Below, piece by piece: positions 36,456 through 50,193 of a stretch of DNA of 64,000 bases. This DNA comes from Calvatia gigantea. Lineage: Eukaryota > Basidiomycota > Agaricomycetes > Agaricales > Lycoperdaceae. The stretch spans positions 682,001 through 746,000 of the forward strand of contig JACAAK010000005.1 in NCBI GenBank assembly GCA_025093985.1, written 5' to 3'. Position 1 is the stretch's first letter; the number at the start of each line of letters is the position of its first letter. Made by a program: the position numbers and the translations under genes. The notes beneath the pieces are model-generated. The model did no database searches, was not told the origin of the DNA, and saw only the letters and a program-made list of their open reading frames with translations.

Positions 36456-38574
36456 ATGTCTGTCGACACGGCACTCTCCGAGGATTATCTTACCGCGACG
36501 GACGCGGGTCACAATGGAATTGGTGATAACTGGGGAGCGATCTTCAAAGCGATTGTACAAGGCCATATCCCACAACAACACGAAGATTTATCAGAATTCA
36601 TAGATTACGATCTCGCGCTTTCGCCTATGCCGGCAGATTTGGGGAACACTGGTAGTGCAGGCGGAGACAATGACCGTGGCTCGAACGCGGTGAACCAGGG
36701 CGGTCTCAGTAATGGCTATATTCACTCCTCGTCCCATTGGGAAGGATTTTCGACCACCGTCATTGACACGAATTTCTCGGCGATCCCCAGGTCAATAGGC
36801 CTGCCTCTAATTTTTCCTTCTTTCCCTGGGCCGTCCTTGGTCCAAGGAGGGCAGCTCCCAGACTCTCTTCCACCATACACTTCGACCCCATTCTTGCCGA
36901 CGGTCGGCTCGTTGGACTGCCCGCCTACTATGGGGATGAATGTGGATGATGGTTGCGCGTTCGTTGTGCCGTCAACTGGAAACGGGACGAATCTGGAGAT
37001 GGGCCTTGGAGCGCAACCTACCTACCCGAACATGGGTTTTCCCCACCAACCCCCACTTTTCTGCGCGCCGAGTTCGCTCAATTATCCGGGCTTAGACCAG
37101 CATGCGAACGTAGGAGTCACGACGTCGTATTTGCAGAATCCGCTGAAACCATCACCTTCCCCTGCTGCAACTCAATGTGTCTCAGGAAGGCAAGACACAG
37201 TGGGTGTGAATGGTGGCATAAGTGGAATTAACGGACGGAATTCTACCACGGAAAATGTCACCCCATCCATCCCGGGAAGGTTCGGCGGATCCAACGGTAT
37301 GCAAAATGGCGAAGGTTCTGTTCCTGACAGCCGAACAAGGGCACTGGAGCCCATAGAGACAATGACTATGGCTGGGCTTGAATGGAATTCTAGGAGTTTT
37401 ATTGGGGCGCCAAACGACTTAAATCGAGGGGGTGATCTAGACAAAGGAAAGGGAAAGGCACATACCACGCCGATGGACAAACAACCCTCCCCACCAAAGC
37501 CAACGAATGGGCAACCCTTTGTGCTGATGAGCAAGACGGGCCTTAAAAAGGTAGTGGACATTCCTACCCCTTACACTCCTCTCCGCCACGCACCCATTCC
37601 GCTATGTCTTGCCCCAGCTTCTGTCGTACCTGGCTTTCATGCGAGCAACAAAGAGAGGGAGAGGAGCGAGGAGGCCGTCCAGAGTAATTGTAATAGGGAG
37701 ACGAAGGTGGTATATGTCCGTACGAAGAGAGCGAATAGGAAGGGGGGGAAAGTCGGGACGCCACAAGTTCCTTCGAGTAAACGCAAGGAACGAGCGATCT
37801 CGATCATACCAGAAGGCGGTGATCAAGGACCCAGCTTCGACAATAACCTCAATAGTTCATCACCCTCTCCGCTTTCGCTTCCTCCTGTTGTGACAATATC
37901 TCGTGCGAGCCCGAGCAGTCAGGAGAGTTCAAGCCCAGGCTCTAACGGTAGAGTGTATTATACGGGCGCGACCAGCGCAGAATCATTGGGTTGGGGACAG
38001 CGGGGAGAGGGGAAGGCGAAAGATAGCGCTGGGCTCGTGTTGGCAGAGGTCACGCAGATGAACGGAGGATCGTCTACAGGACCGGGAACCATCCTCGGTG
38101 ATGGAACAGGGAACCACCCAGAGTTAGAGAAACGAAATACCCGTATTCCATCCCCTATCCCTGGTCTTACCAAAGGGCTCCGAGGACGGAAGGTCCCCAA
38201 GATTTCCACCGCCAGCGCTGGCGAGTCTAGGGGACTAGTGGCTGATCGTCCGTTTGTGTGTCAAACGCCTGGGTGCTACAAAGCTTTCATGCGCAAGGAG
38301 CATCTGCAACGGCATTTGCGGTGTGTTCATTCGGACGAGAGAAGTACGTGATTCCTTATGCATGCTGAACCGCTGACTGAAAAACAAAATAGAGTACCGT
38401 TGCCCTCACGATGGTTGTGGCAAGTACTTTAACAGGCAAGACAACCTCATTCAACATTCCAAGGTCCATCTCAGGCAGTCAACGACCCACAAACAAGGCA
38501 CCCCTGACACCCCGGATCCATCGACACACCTGGGCTCCGTTGTGAGCTCTAAGTATGCAATTTTTCTCTACTAG
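36456..38574 (+). CDS. C2H2 zinc-finger protein, intact copy
   Basis: Putative DNA-binding regulator. Exon 1 (36456 to about 38343) codes 630 residues that are mostly low-complexity: an acidic start (MSVDTALSEDYLTATDAGH), Gly/Ser/Asn/Pro-rich middle, and basic patches (KKVVDIPTPYTP, SNKERERSEEA, SKRKERAIS). The end of exon 1 holds finger 1 (FVCQTPGCYKAFMRKEH, then LQRHLRCVH). After a 50-nt intron (GTACGT to AATAG), finger 2 follows: YRCPHDGCGKYFNRQDN, then LIQHSKVH. Both are Cys-x4-Cys-x12-His types. The stop I use is TAG at 38572. A further splice at the possible GTATGC donor near 38553 would give a slightly different tail. No frameshift was found. Confidence 0.82.
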
Positions 38575-38580
38575 ATTGCA

Positions 38581-40589
38581 CTCAAATACGATGTATTTTA
38601 CTTTACTCAGATTCTACTCGTGTTGTCCTGCCCATATCCCCTTTCATTATTAACCGAATCGGACAGTGCTCGTTCCCTCGTTTCACCCTACACGAACGCT
38701 CTTGCGTTCATCGCGTTGGTAACGAACTTATCTAGTCACGTCTTACTTATAATACTATGTTTTACGCTGAGACTTAACAAGTTCCAACCCCGTTATGATT
38801 CTTGTAGCCCTTCCTCGTAATCCTCCCCTCAGAAACAGTTCTCATGAAGGTGGGAACACCCTTTTCGACAAAGCAATCAGAAAAGCATTGAGTAGAGAGA
38901 CTGCGGGCACGGCGTGTGCCTTTCCGGGAGCGACACAGAGGGGTGCAAATGTTTACGGAAAGCGACGGCGTCAGCTCAAGGACAGAGCAGCGATAAATAT
39001 ACCGAGAAGCGTTTTCTTATTGTGGGAGTAGTACAGTCAAAAACGTCATTGACATACGAAGCAACACCCAAGTAAGTATTCCTTTTCTTAAATGGTGAAC
39101 AACCCTTTTGGTTATAATTTATGCAGAAAGAAGATGGGGGTCACATTTCTCAAATGGGTCTCTCCGCGGGCTCCCTTAGCCACTCCATTCCTGCATGGAT
39201 AAGAAATATTGCCAGGGAGAAATCCAATTTCACAAAGCACGAACTTATCAACTACGAAGCAAGCTCATCGTTTGTTGTGCTTTGGGGACTGGCCTGAATT
39301 CTACTCCCAGAGGAGATTCTTGAAGGTTTTGAATGCTTTCGTCGAAACAATCGGCCCCGACATGCGGATGGATAGCAACAGAACAATGGGAACTAGTGCG
39401 AGTGGCCGTGGAACATACAAAATTTGGATACAGGAAAATAAGATTTGAATTCCACCATGCAGAACTTGCGCCTCCAGCAGGAGTGATAGCGGAAAACTAT
39501 TGTCGGTGCGCGCGCTCCCAACTGCTAAGCACACATAACTGCTAACACCTTTTTTCTCCTAATCTACTTTATCCTGCAGCTTCATCCACGATGAGCACCA
39601 GCCACATAAATAGGCGGTGTCACTAACTATTTCACGCGAGTTTGATCCTGCAATCGCACCATCAACCACAGCTGGTCGGTCACTTTTACATTGCGTCCGA
39701 TTACGGGATACACATCCAAGGTGCTCCCAACACTCTCATAGCATGGCAACCATTTGATTGGCACGGCACTAACCTCTTCCACCTCAATCCTTACAAAAAT
39801 AAACTCAATTCTGCGCATGGCCACCACCAGCGTGGTCTGTGCTTTGTAACAGAAAATCGCTTACTCAAATGTATTCAAGAATACACGGAATGAACCGCTT
39901 CGGCATTGACATCTCGCATGCTGAACCTGAAACAGAAGAACGCCAACTCAACGAATTTGTTACCCAACTGCGGAGGTCACCACACCTAGAACCGAAAAAA
40001 AAATCAATTTCAAGGATTGCCGGGCGGCGCCACGTGCACGGGAGGAGGAAAATATCTAACAAACTTCCGACAAATTTGGCGACCATTAATTATATTGCTC
40101 GTTCTTGAAATTCGTTTAATATGTCGACTATCGTTGTTGTAAATATATGATGTTATAAGTCACCAGAGTCGAGGACTGGCGCCTCCAGCGCCTCTAGGAT
40201 CGGTATCGCCAACAGAAACCAACAGCGCTCCGGATTTCCGAGGATTTAGAGCGGGAAGTCATCCACTGTTACTGTCGGTATTTAATCACATGACTATATC
40301 ATGGACCTTAGCCTCGTACCACGACTATCGTCCAATCATTCCCAATAGATACCTACGCCGCCCCACTGACTGGGTAATGCCCCTTTTTGCATGTCGCTCC
40401 GAGCCAATTAAGATGACCTCATTTGGTCATTGGACGAGGGAGACGAGGAGAGACGGGGCAGGACGGGGTCCCGAACTTGTTTGCCGGGTTGGCTTCCTTC
40501 CTCCATATAGACTCGACACTAATTCAGCTGATCCCCTCTTGTTAAACATATAATGCGACGGCTCTTTTATCACACACCCCAGCTTTGGA
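38581..40589. other. 2 kb region with no recognisable gene
   Basis: Only short frames without protein character. The right end must include the promoter of the aldehyde dehydrogenase gene. Confidence 0.45.
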
Positions 40590-42463
<1,874 letters not shown>

Positions 42464-42856
42464 CTTGCCTTGTACCAACCAGTGGACCTCTACTCAATGT
42501 CTATTTAAATGTTTTCTCAAGGAGCATTTGTCAGAATATTACTGAAGGGGGAGGTTGCGCTATAAATCATTACGACTGCACCCCGCGCCCCTCACCAATG
42601 ATCACTCGAATGGCCTCATCCCAAAATATCACAATGCCGTGAAGCACTTAATTGAATATGTCTTTTTATCTTCATTCTAGGCCTCTACCATCCCAAAATA
42701 ATGCACATAACACTTATCCTGGATAGTGCTCCCGAGGTACATCGATTCCTGGTTATAAAGAGAGGGCACCCGTGCTTGGCATTACGACTTTGACTAACGC
42801 CGTTTCTGCTCTCGGTTCACTCATCCTCATTGAACCGACATTGGTGTCATTTGTCA
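42464..42856. other. Convergent 3' region, no gene seen
   Basis: About 390 bp between the convergent aldehyde dehydrogenase and methyltransferase genes; probably both 3' UTRs. Confidence 0.4.
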
Positions 42857-43801
42857 TTATTGCAATGGTTTCTGGGCGCAAATCATAACATAACGAGACG
42901 TCGTCCCAGCGGAAGGGTCATCAGACTCCCTTTCCAGTTCGTCGCACAATTTGTCGTACTCCCCACCATCGACAAGTCCAAATCCTATCATAGCCTTCTT
43001 ACATCCACGCTTCATCTCCATATGATTCTTCCCCCCATGATTTCCCTCTGGTCCAGGCCATTTTCCAAGTGGCGAATGGTGCCAGGTTACTCGAACGTCC
43101 ATAAACCCAGCTTCTTCGATATATCTCTTCTACTTGATTGACCCCTTCGGCCAGAACCCACTCATGTCTCGTAATTCGAACAGTGTTGTGAATAATTGCT
43201 CAAACACTATTAGTATTGGGCCTGGCTGATCCCACCCATCAATCTCGTATAGTTGAAGCCAATCCCCGGGTTTGAGTACGCGGTATATTTCCCCTAGCGC
43301 AGTGCGCCAGTCTGCATCGCGCAGACCTAGAATTATAAGTCGTTGATGAACGAGATCAAACTTGTTTGTCCATTCGCTAGGGAGGTCGAGAACAGATTGC
43401 AGTTGGAACCGAAGGTTCTGCGGTAACGCTGATGGGTCCGGGAAACAGCCTGGGTTAATGTCAGTGCCAATAAGTTCGGTTTTCGCGGGTACGATTTTGG
43501 CTAGATCTTGAAGCCAGATACCTTTGTCCCACTTGTCAGTCGCCCGTGTTGGTCACAACGAAGGAAGGGTATAACACCCCTTCCAGTAGCGATTTCAAGG
43601 ACAGAGTCGACTTTGCTGAGAGTGACTGGGGCGTGGACTAGTTTTCCTCCAGTGCTGTTGAGCAAAAGGCTTTGTTGCCTTATCAACCTAATTTATGGAC
43701 TGAGTGCTCAAGCCAGAAGTGATCAAGCAATCGAATAAGGTATACCTAATTCTCTCCTGATCATCAGACGGGAGTATATAGGAGCTGCCTATTTTGGACA
43801 T
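42857..43801 (-). CDS. LaeA/UMTA-like SAM-dependent methyltransferase, with an in-frame TAG
   Basis: Class I methyltransferase of the LaeA-like group common in fungi. Exon 1 from 43801: MSKIGSSYILPSDDQERI. After an intron (GTATAC to AATTAG): LIRQQSLLLNSTGGKLVHAP, then the SAM motif SVLEIATGR. After another intron: DKGIWLQDLAKIVPAKTELI, GTDINPGCFPDPS, FDLVHQRLIILGLRDADWR, EIYRVLKPGDWLQLYEID. The C-terminal part YIEEAGFMDVRVTWHHSPLG ends at 42857. Two problems are visible. At 43578-43581 a CCCC (GGGG on the coding strand) at a splice donor leaves the next exon one base out of phase. A TAG codon interrupts the frame between GSIK and KRYIEEAGF. Substrate unknown. It faces the dehydrogenase tail to tail; a shared pathway is not shown. 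Confidence 0.75.
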
Positions 43802-44249
43802 GCTGCTGGCCGTGAGGAGAGGTGCTCTGAGCGGGGCTTCGTTGCTCAACAGGCAGATCCATGGAGACCCGGAGCTGAAGCGTAATCATTAGCTCACACC
43901 ATGCGAATTTGTACCCGCCTTTCCCATGCTGTCAACCAATCGGGACCGTCTTGAACGCCTTAGTTTGTTGAGTATTTTTGGGAGGTTGAGTAGTACGTCA
44001 GAAAGCAGCATGCTGCGCAAGGGCTGATGCTAAACGTTAAACACCGGGGGAGCTATCTCCCGATGTAGACCTGTGGTTCGCACACTCCAATCACCAATTG
44101 ATCTCAAGATGTCATTGAATGGGCGGGTGTGGAGGCTGAAGTGCTGAAGATCCCCACTGATGCCGTCAATAATTAATGATTAATGATTACTGATCACGGC
44201 TTGTCTTGTTAGACGTTGAACACTTCAGGCTGTGCGCATTCACCTCCGT
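43802..44249. other. Intergenic left of the MITE-like element
   Basis: No gene seen. It should contain the promoter of the methyltransferase gene. Confidence 0.35.
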
Positions 44250-44730
44250 ACTAAGGTTGACGCACTCCATACTCATCCACTGTGACCTGGTGTGACAGGG
44301 TCCTCAGCATTCTTTCCTGTGTTGTCCACCTTTGTCCACCCACGGATTAACAATAGGACAAGTAGTGTACGACTTCAAAGACTATATTAGGATGAGATAA
44401 TATCATTAACTAAGTCTGGAGTAAGACTTACTGGGAGAAACCCTGCATTATGAAGATCTTCCCTCGAGTGCGTTCAGCGTGTATATTCACATGACCCAGC
44501 TTCCTCCATCATCAACTTGAAAGAAAAACCATTTTATAATTCCACACTCAAAATTTTCGAAATCCACTTCGGAGGAAATTTGGGGCCATACCTCCTTTAC
44601 ATTTCTGCGAGAGCATATTTCTCAAAATATACATTGTTCTGTTTGTAATGAATTTTGAAGGCTTTTGTCACACAACATCACATTTCGGCACGTGACAGTG
44701 GATGAGTATGGAGTGTGCGTCAACCTTAGT
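44250..44730. mobile_element. MITE-like element with 37-39 bp terminal inverted repeats
   Basis: Left end 44250-44286 begins ACTAAGGTTGACGCACTCC; right end 44692-44730 is its reverse complement with one mismatch and a 2-base indel. Total length 481 bp, with no open frame that could encode a transposase. The interior is AT-rich. This is the structure of a non-autonomous DNA transposon. No exact target-site duplication could be identified; the flanks TA and TT are next to the ends, so a TA-targeting (Tc1/mariner-like) origin is possible but unproven. Confidence 0.75.
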
Positions 44731-45541
44731 TCCTTACATACTTCTTGGAACAGACAATTTTCATTTCCGCTCCGCATGCCTTTACATCACGTCCCGTAGA
44801 TTAAACAAGAATCTAACACTGCTTACGCCTTTGTTTCACAAGTCGCATGTTAGGGTACGTAGGTAATGCACAGGCCCTCTCAAAGGACTATAGAGTAACC
44901 AGCTACAGTAGAGGATACTTACTCCACCCCAGAGTTCAATTGAGAACACCTTCTATCGTTGATCTCCTCTGCTAATACCGGGTCCGCCATCTTCTGATCC
45001 GCTTAGGTGTCTCCGTTACGAGATTATGGGGCCCCGTGACTTTGAAGGACGATTATGAAGTCTTCACTTCACTTCTATCCCGCAACGTGCAACCTACTGC
45101 TTAGATGCGGTGGACATGGTATAGGGTTAGCTAGGTACCTACGCCTCCTCAGCTGGGTAGAGCCAATGATATAGATTAATGGGATCCTGAGTAATGACGT
45201 GAAGATGTCTAGCAGGGGTGTATGGTGTGGCGGGCTAGTCGTGCCGGCACTACCTTAGGTTAGGTCTCGATCTACACGATTGACGGATGCGATTGTGCTC
45301 GTGCCTCCCCTTCGTCTTCTTCCATTAGACTGACTTTCTGCTTTTTTTGCTTTTCGCGGGGCTATACATTACGATACGACTTGTCCTGGTGGATCTCAGG
45401 CTCGAGGTGGAGTTGCGATCCTGTGGATCGGGTAAGATGTTCCTCCATCGTGCTATACGACCAAAGTGCATTCCGGGTCACGATAGAGGAAATTGGAACC
45501 ACTTGTTTGTGGGCACATGTGGTGGTGGAGTCCTTCATGTG
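44731..45541. other. Intergenic right of the MITE-like element
   Basis: No gene seen. The right part probably includes the 3' UTR of the Tpt1-like gene. Confidence 0.35.
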
Positions 45542-46794
45542 TTATTGTGCTTTTGAAGTAGAGCCGGAGTGTGAGTCCTCCGTCTTTGTCTTTTCCTCTA
45601 TTGCTACCGAAGCCTCGCCCCTCTGCCTCTCCCGTTTGTTCTCTGCTTCTTGAGTTTTCGACATTAATTCCAAACTCGAGTCGTCCAGAACGCGATCATA
45701 GCCGAAATTCCTTAACGCGTCTATACCAGCTTGCATCACCACCGCTTTCCCTAGCGACTTGGATGTCTTCGCCTTCTTCCCTCTTTGCTTCCCTTTTTTC
45801 ACTGTATTGGAAGTTTCACGTAAGATAAGCGGAAATCGCTCTATGGCAACGCGCATCGCGGATTGGAACATGGTTGGTGGGACGTTAAGTGCAGGCGAGG
45901 TAAGGATTTCTGTTGATTTGTTTCCGCGTTTTGGATTTACGATACGGGAGCGGTAGAGTTTGATGTCGGATCGTGTCAGCATTTTCGCAGTGTTCATATG
46001 AATAAATGTGTGGTCTCCCTGGTCTGCGTTGCGATTAATGAAACAGGATTTGGGGAGAGTAGAAAAATACACACAGTGAAGGGGGAAGCTCGGTTTGTGT
46101 GCCAAAAGAGATAGGAGGACCAGAACCGCGGGAGATGCCTCTCGTTCCTGTGAGGACGTGAACATGGGGCTAACTCCATAGCAGAGTACGGGCGTACGAA
46201 TTGTAGGCCAGTCCTGCGTAGGGGCCTGGTATATCAAGTCCGGTACTTCGTCCGAGTTGATCACCCGTTGGTCGGTCTACGACACAGTCAGTACCGGGTG
46301 AATTCAGATAAGCGTAGCACGACATACGTATTCCTCGTGGGTAGTCGGTTGCAACCCTATCCACCAACAGGCAACTTGCGAGCCAAAAGCACTTCCTGGC
46401 GCATTGCGAGGAGCATAGGTGAGCTTGAGCTGTTGTGAGCGGAAACTATGAACAGCGCGTTCAATGGCTGGAAAATCAAGATTTCCAAGCCTCGGGTGTT
46501 GCAGCTGAACCACCAAACATAAGTTAAAATAAACAAAGCTTATGGTTGAATACATACCAGATCCTGTACACGCACATATCCATCGTTTCTCGTCGTCAAC
46601 CCCTGGTTCTTCCCATTGCGCAACAACCAGATCACAGTGTTCGCGATCCTCACCGAAGGGTCTTCCCAGCCGAGCTCTCTGATTCGGCCATGTCTTGATG
46701 GATCCCGAAAGGCCTTCTTGTAGATATTGAGCGTCTTCGACGAGTATCTTGCATATGCGAGAGGTTTCGGGATGGCAGCCTTGAGAGCGTTCAT
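45542..46794 (-). CDS. Tpt1/KptA-like protein, divergent, probably mitochondrial
   Basis: Four exons in phase. Exon 1 starts MNALKAAIPKPLAYARYSSK at 46794: basic, with RYSS like a mitochondrial presequence cleavage site. It then resembles the N-terminal lobe of tRNA 2'-phosphotransferase: VRIANTVIWLLRNGKNQGL, TRNDGYVRVQDL, and after an intron LQHPRLGNLDFPAIERAVHS ending WWIGLQP. Genuine Tpt1 enzymes continue with a RxNQGHS motif and a HGT motif in the catalytic lobe. Here those positions read LQPTTHEEY and LIYQAPTQDW, so the catalytic residues seem lost. Exon 4 reads DHTFIHMNTAKMLTRSDIKL and PALNVPPTMFQSAMRVAIER, followed by a Lys-rich tail. The family link of the first half is moderately sure; function is unknown. 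Confidence 0.65.
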
Positions 46795-46898
46795 AGGAGA
46801 GTGTGACTGTGACGAAAATGTTGTAAATAGATATTCCAATTTCCACTGCGTTACATATAATGAAAGCTGTGGTGAAGTCCTGGCCATGCCTACAGACC
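46795..46898. promoter_or_regulatory. Very short bidirectional promoter, Tpt1-like / APP1
   Basis: Only about 105 bp separate the two start codons. Control elements of one gene may lie in the first exon of the other. Confidence 0.35.
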
Positions 46899-49772
46899 AT
46901 GTCCACTGCAGCAGACATGCCTCTGCCGTCTGCCTGGCGATACGTCGCTTCAGCCTCGAACAAACTCTCCTCAGTCAAGGGCTATCTTGGCCAGTCAGCA
47001 CCCCTCACACGCGTTGCTAACGCTGTTGGCACGACCACCGAGCAGAGACAGACTTGGCGTGCTTGGGCAAGTCAGAAGATTCACGGAAAGGGTAGAACAG
47101 GCCGAAATATCCTAAGCAAGGAGGTTCTGACATTATTCCCTGGGTGGGCTGCGAGACGGTACCCGCAGGAGACAAGACTTGGACTCCGAGACGAGCCTAT
47201 ACCTTTTGAGGTCGAGGTATTCGTGTCTGGGTATGCTATCAGTACTCGGTCAAGGGAGCAAGCCAGTCGTTCGCAACGCGCTTTCATTCGCCTTGCAAAG
47301 AGTGTGCCCTTAATTCTTGATTCATGAAACACTATCTCATCTAGCCTGTAGGCTTTGCTTCACTTCCTAGAATATCTGATCCATCATCCCCAACGGAGGA
47401 ATTCGTCAACCACCCTTCAACGCCAGTTCAAGCATCGGAAGAGTTTCAGGCAGAGGTTTTGGACCAACAACTCCGGCGGGCTAGAGCTATCAACTCTGAT
47501 TCTGATTCCGAGCTTTCTGATTCAACGACGCCTTCACATACGCTTTCTACATACTTTACGTCAACGCCTCCCCCAAGAGAAGTCCACACCCCGGCGGACC
47601 TCCTCCAAAAACTTCACTATAATCTTGAGACTCGGTTGCAACCATTCTGGTCCTCAGCTGTCCCATCACGGACCGTCCGACTCCATCTCTTCATCGATAC
47701 CGACGAGGACGGTGACCATGGTCCGCCTCTTGCAACCCAGGATGTCACAACTGGGGTAGACGGAAGCTTCCACTCCCGATTCCACATTGGCTGGGACGAT
47801 CTTCGCAACCACCCGAATGCTTTCGGCGAACCCATAACGGAGCGCGACCTTGTTATCGTAGCTGAACTCCTATTACCTCCTCCCTCGACCTTGCTCCACT
47901 ACCTCCTCTCCCTCCCCTTCTCTGGCGTCTGAACCATCCCAGACTTCTCGCTCCACGCCCTTGGCCTCGCACCTACAAGTGCCTCCCTCTTCCCCTGACT
48001 CCCACTCCCACCCCTACCCGCACCCCCACAGTGCCCATACCCTCCTCTCCTCCATCACATCCACACTTAGATTCACCCTCGCATCCATCCTCACGCCAAC
48101 ATCCACAGCCTCCACCCATATCCGTGTGCCCATCACCCACTCTCCTATACGTGTCATTTCCGATATCGATGATACCGTCAAACTATCCGGTGTTTCCGAA
48201 GGCGCTCGCGCGGTTTTCCATAATGTCTTCGTAAAGGAGTTGAAGGATGGCGTTATACGCGGGATGGGGGAGTGGTATTCCCGGATGTATGAGAAAGGGG
48301 TGAGGTTTCACTATGTGTCGAACGGGCCGTATGGGTATCTTTCTGTTTTACATGAGTTTTTCGAGATATCCAAGTTGCCGCCTGGTGAGTTTGACTACTG
48401 CTCTTTCTTAACTTTGGAGTTTAGGTATATCCCTGATATGGACTGTTCTGTATAGGATCGATCAAGTTGAAGTCCTATGCTGGTAGATCACTCCTCAGTG
48501 GCCTCCTCTCGACACCATCAGCACGTAAACGCGCAGGGGTAGTTGAAATTCTCGATTCCTTCCCTGACTGCAAGTTTATCCTTATTGGAGACTCGGGCGA
48601 ACAAGATCTCGAGCTATACGCCGAGTAAGTGCCTCCCTCCCTTCGCGCACCAAACTACCTGAATCAGTTACTTATTTATCCTCTCCCACCCCTCCCCGTG
48701 TCCAGTCTTGCACGAGAAAGACCAGACCAAATTCGTGCCGTGTTCATACGGGACGCTGAAGAAACGTGTTATTCCCCTATCGATGATCCAACTGGTTGGA
48801 AAGCTGTTGCTGCTGGGAAAGCCGGTGCCCGACCGAGCTCGGAACCATTGTTGGATTACAACGCTACCAGCCCATCCACTTCCCCTACCCCCTCATCCCC
48901 GGGAGACGAACACGAACCCTTGCCAACGCCAAAACCTCGGCCAGGCCAGGGGCCTAAGAGGTCCTTGTCGGACACGTATACTCATACGCGTGCACACAAG
49001 AATTCTGAAGCAAGCAAAAGTACCACTCTCCCAAGTACAGGGGTGGTGTTTACCCATGGACCACTAAGCGAAGAACCGGCTCCCTGACAGTGAAGAAGAG
49101 TTACTTAATACACCTAAACAAACGACGTTCCCTTCCTTACCTCACAGACCAACGAAATCAGCTACGTACATAACAACACCTCCACTACCTGTCCGACCAC
49201 CGAGTATCTCCTCTCCACACCCCTCTTCTTCTGGCAGAGCAGCTGCGGGGAATGACGCGAATGCGAGGGTTCGCTCCGGCACTGATTCTTCGCATGCACA
49301 CCGCTACAACTTACGACACCCTCCCGCAAAAGCCAAATCGATAAGATCAACAGGATCAACGTCATCCTCGTCTTCCTCGTACTACAAACCCTCGGATCCC
49401 TACTCTCGCTTAGGGTCTCTATCGCCTTTTGGTCGGTTTGGCCGGTTCGGGAGGAGAGGCTCCGCTACTACCGATATTGACGACAATGATACCATCATTA
49501 ACGATGCCAGTGCCGCTGCGGGGAATCTTGGATACAGTGGTTACATCCGGCGAGGGAGTGGTGCAGGAAGTAGTGGTGGCACTAGTGGTAGCAGTAGTTC
49601 CTCTGGAGGAAGGTTAAGTGAAGCTGAAAAGAAACGGATGGAATTGCAAATAAGAGTGCATAGAGCGCGCACGCAGATGCCGGGTAGTGTGCCTTTGAGG
49701 GTGTTTAGGGATCCGGGGGAGTGTGGGGAGGATGTGGGTGGTGTTTTGGGTGACGGGGGGATGAAGGGTTGA
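46899..49772 (+). CDS. APP1: APP1, phosphatidate phosphatase (HAD-like, DUF2183)
   Basis: Dephosphorylates phosphatidate to diacylglycerol; in yeast it acts at actin patches in endocytosis. Exon 1 (46899-47301) starts MSTAADMPLPSAWRYV and has FPGWAARRYP and FEVEVFVSGYA. Exon 2 (47352-48384) carries RLHLFIDTDEDGD, a Ser/Pro-rich linker and the catalytic DxDxT motif (VISDIDDTVKLSGV), then FHYVSNGPYGYLSVLHEFFE. Exon 3 (48456-48624) has KLKSYAGRSLLSGLL and KFILIGDSGEQDLELYA. Exon 4 from 48706 gives DLARERPDQIRAVFIRDAEE and a long disordered tail ending at 49772. Two +1 breaks are seen: about 47886-47890 in the linker and about 49078 in the tail (after GPLSEEP, resuming LPDSEEELLNTPK). Neither touches the catalytic domain. 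Confidence 0.9.
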
Positions 49773-50193
49773 TTTGTGTTATTTAATTTGTGCTTGTAAC
49801 AATAGAGTGATACCAGGGCTTTTGTAGTTGTTTCGTATTAATACAAGGTAAATCTGGTATTCTGAATGACATGAGGGTCTCTCCTGGCGGGCGCGCTTTG
49901 CTGAGACCCTCGAAATAAAATAAAGTAAAATTGGTGCCGACTACGTTACATATGCAACTCAGGAATAGGGTAATCTGAGATCGCAAATTCTTGTGGGAAT
50001 GACGTCAGCGATGTTAGTGATCACCATGCCAAAATGGGGATTGCGAGGTATTGAAGCACAATATGCAAGGTTGAAATGAATATGCCTTCTTTTCCTTCCA
50101 TTTCCACCTTTTTTCTCGTGTTTTCTTTGGGGAAAACCGTTTGAAAGTTCAAGACCTGCAAGGACAACTCAACAGCTGGAACCATCTGCCATC
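49773..50193. other. Intergenic, no gene seen
   Basis: About 420 bp between two co-directional genes: 3' UTR of APP1 and promoter of the DUF6593 gene. Confidence 0.4.

Larger units (their letters stand above)
35125..38580 (+). repeat. Arm B of the 3.5 kb inverted duplication (partner 9045-12540)
   Basis: Inverted relative to arm A with about 22.6 kb between. It carries the intact zinc-finger gene and both small conserved frames. The edges are not marked by target-site duplications or terminal repeats that I could identify, so it looks like segmental duplication and not a transposon insertion. Confidence 0.85.

Noticed and set aside
42857..43801. Possible biosynthetic cluster of aldehyde dehydrogenase plus LaeA-like methyltransferase
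   Set aside because: Only two enzymes, convergent, with no synthase, transporter or pathway regulator next to them.
44160..44200. Small AT-rich direct repeats (taatgatt) left of the MITE
   Set aside because: Too short and simple to be an element end. The terminal repeats proper begin at 44250.
46304..46978. 225-codon open frame on the minus strand
   Set aside because: The Tpt1-like gene uses a different frame for its first exon, and this frame only coincides with its second exon. The left end overlaps APP1 exon 1.
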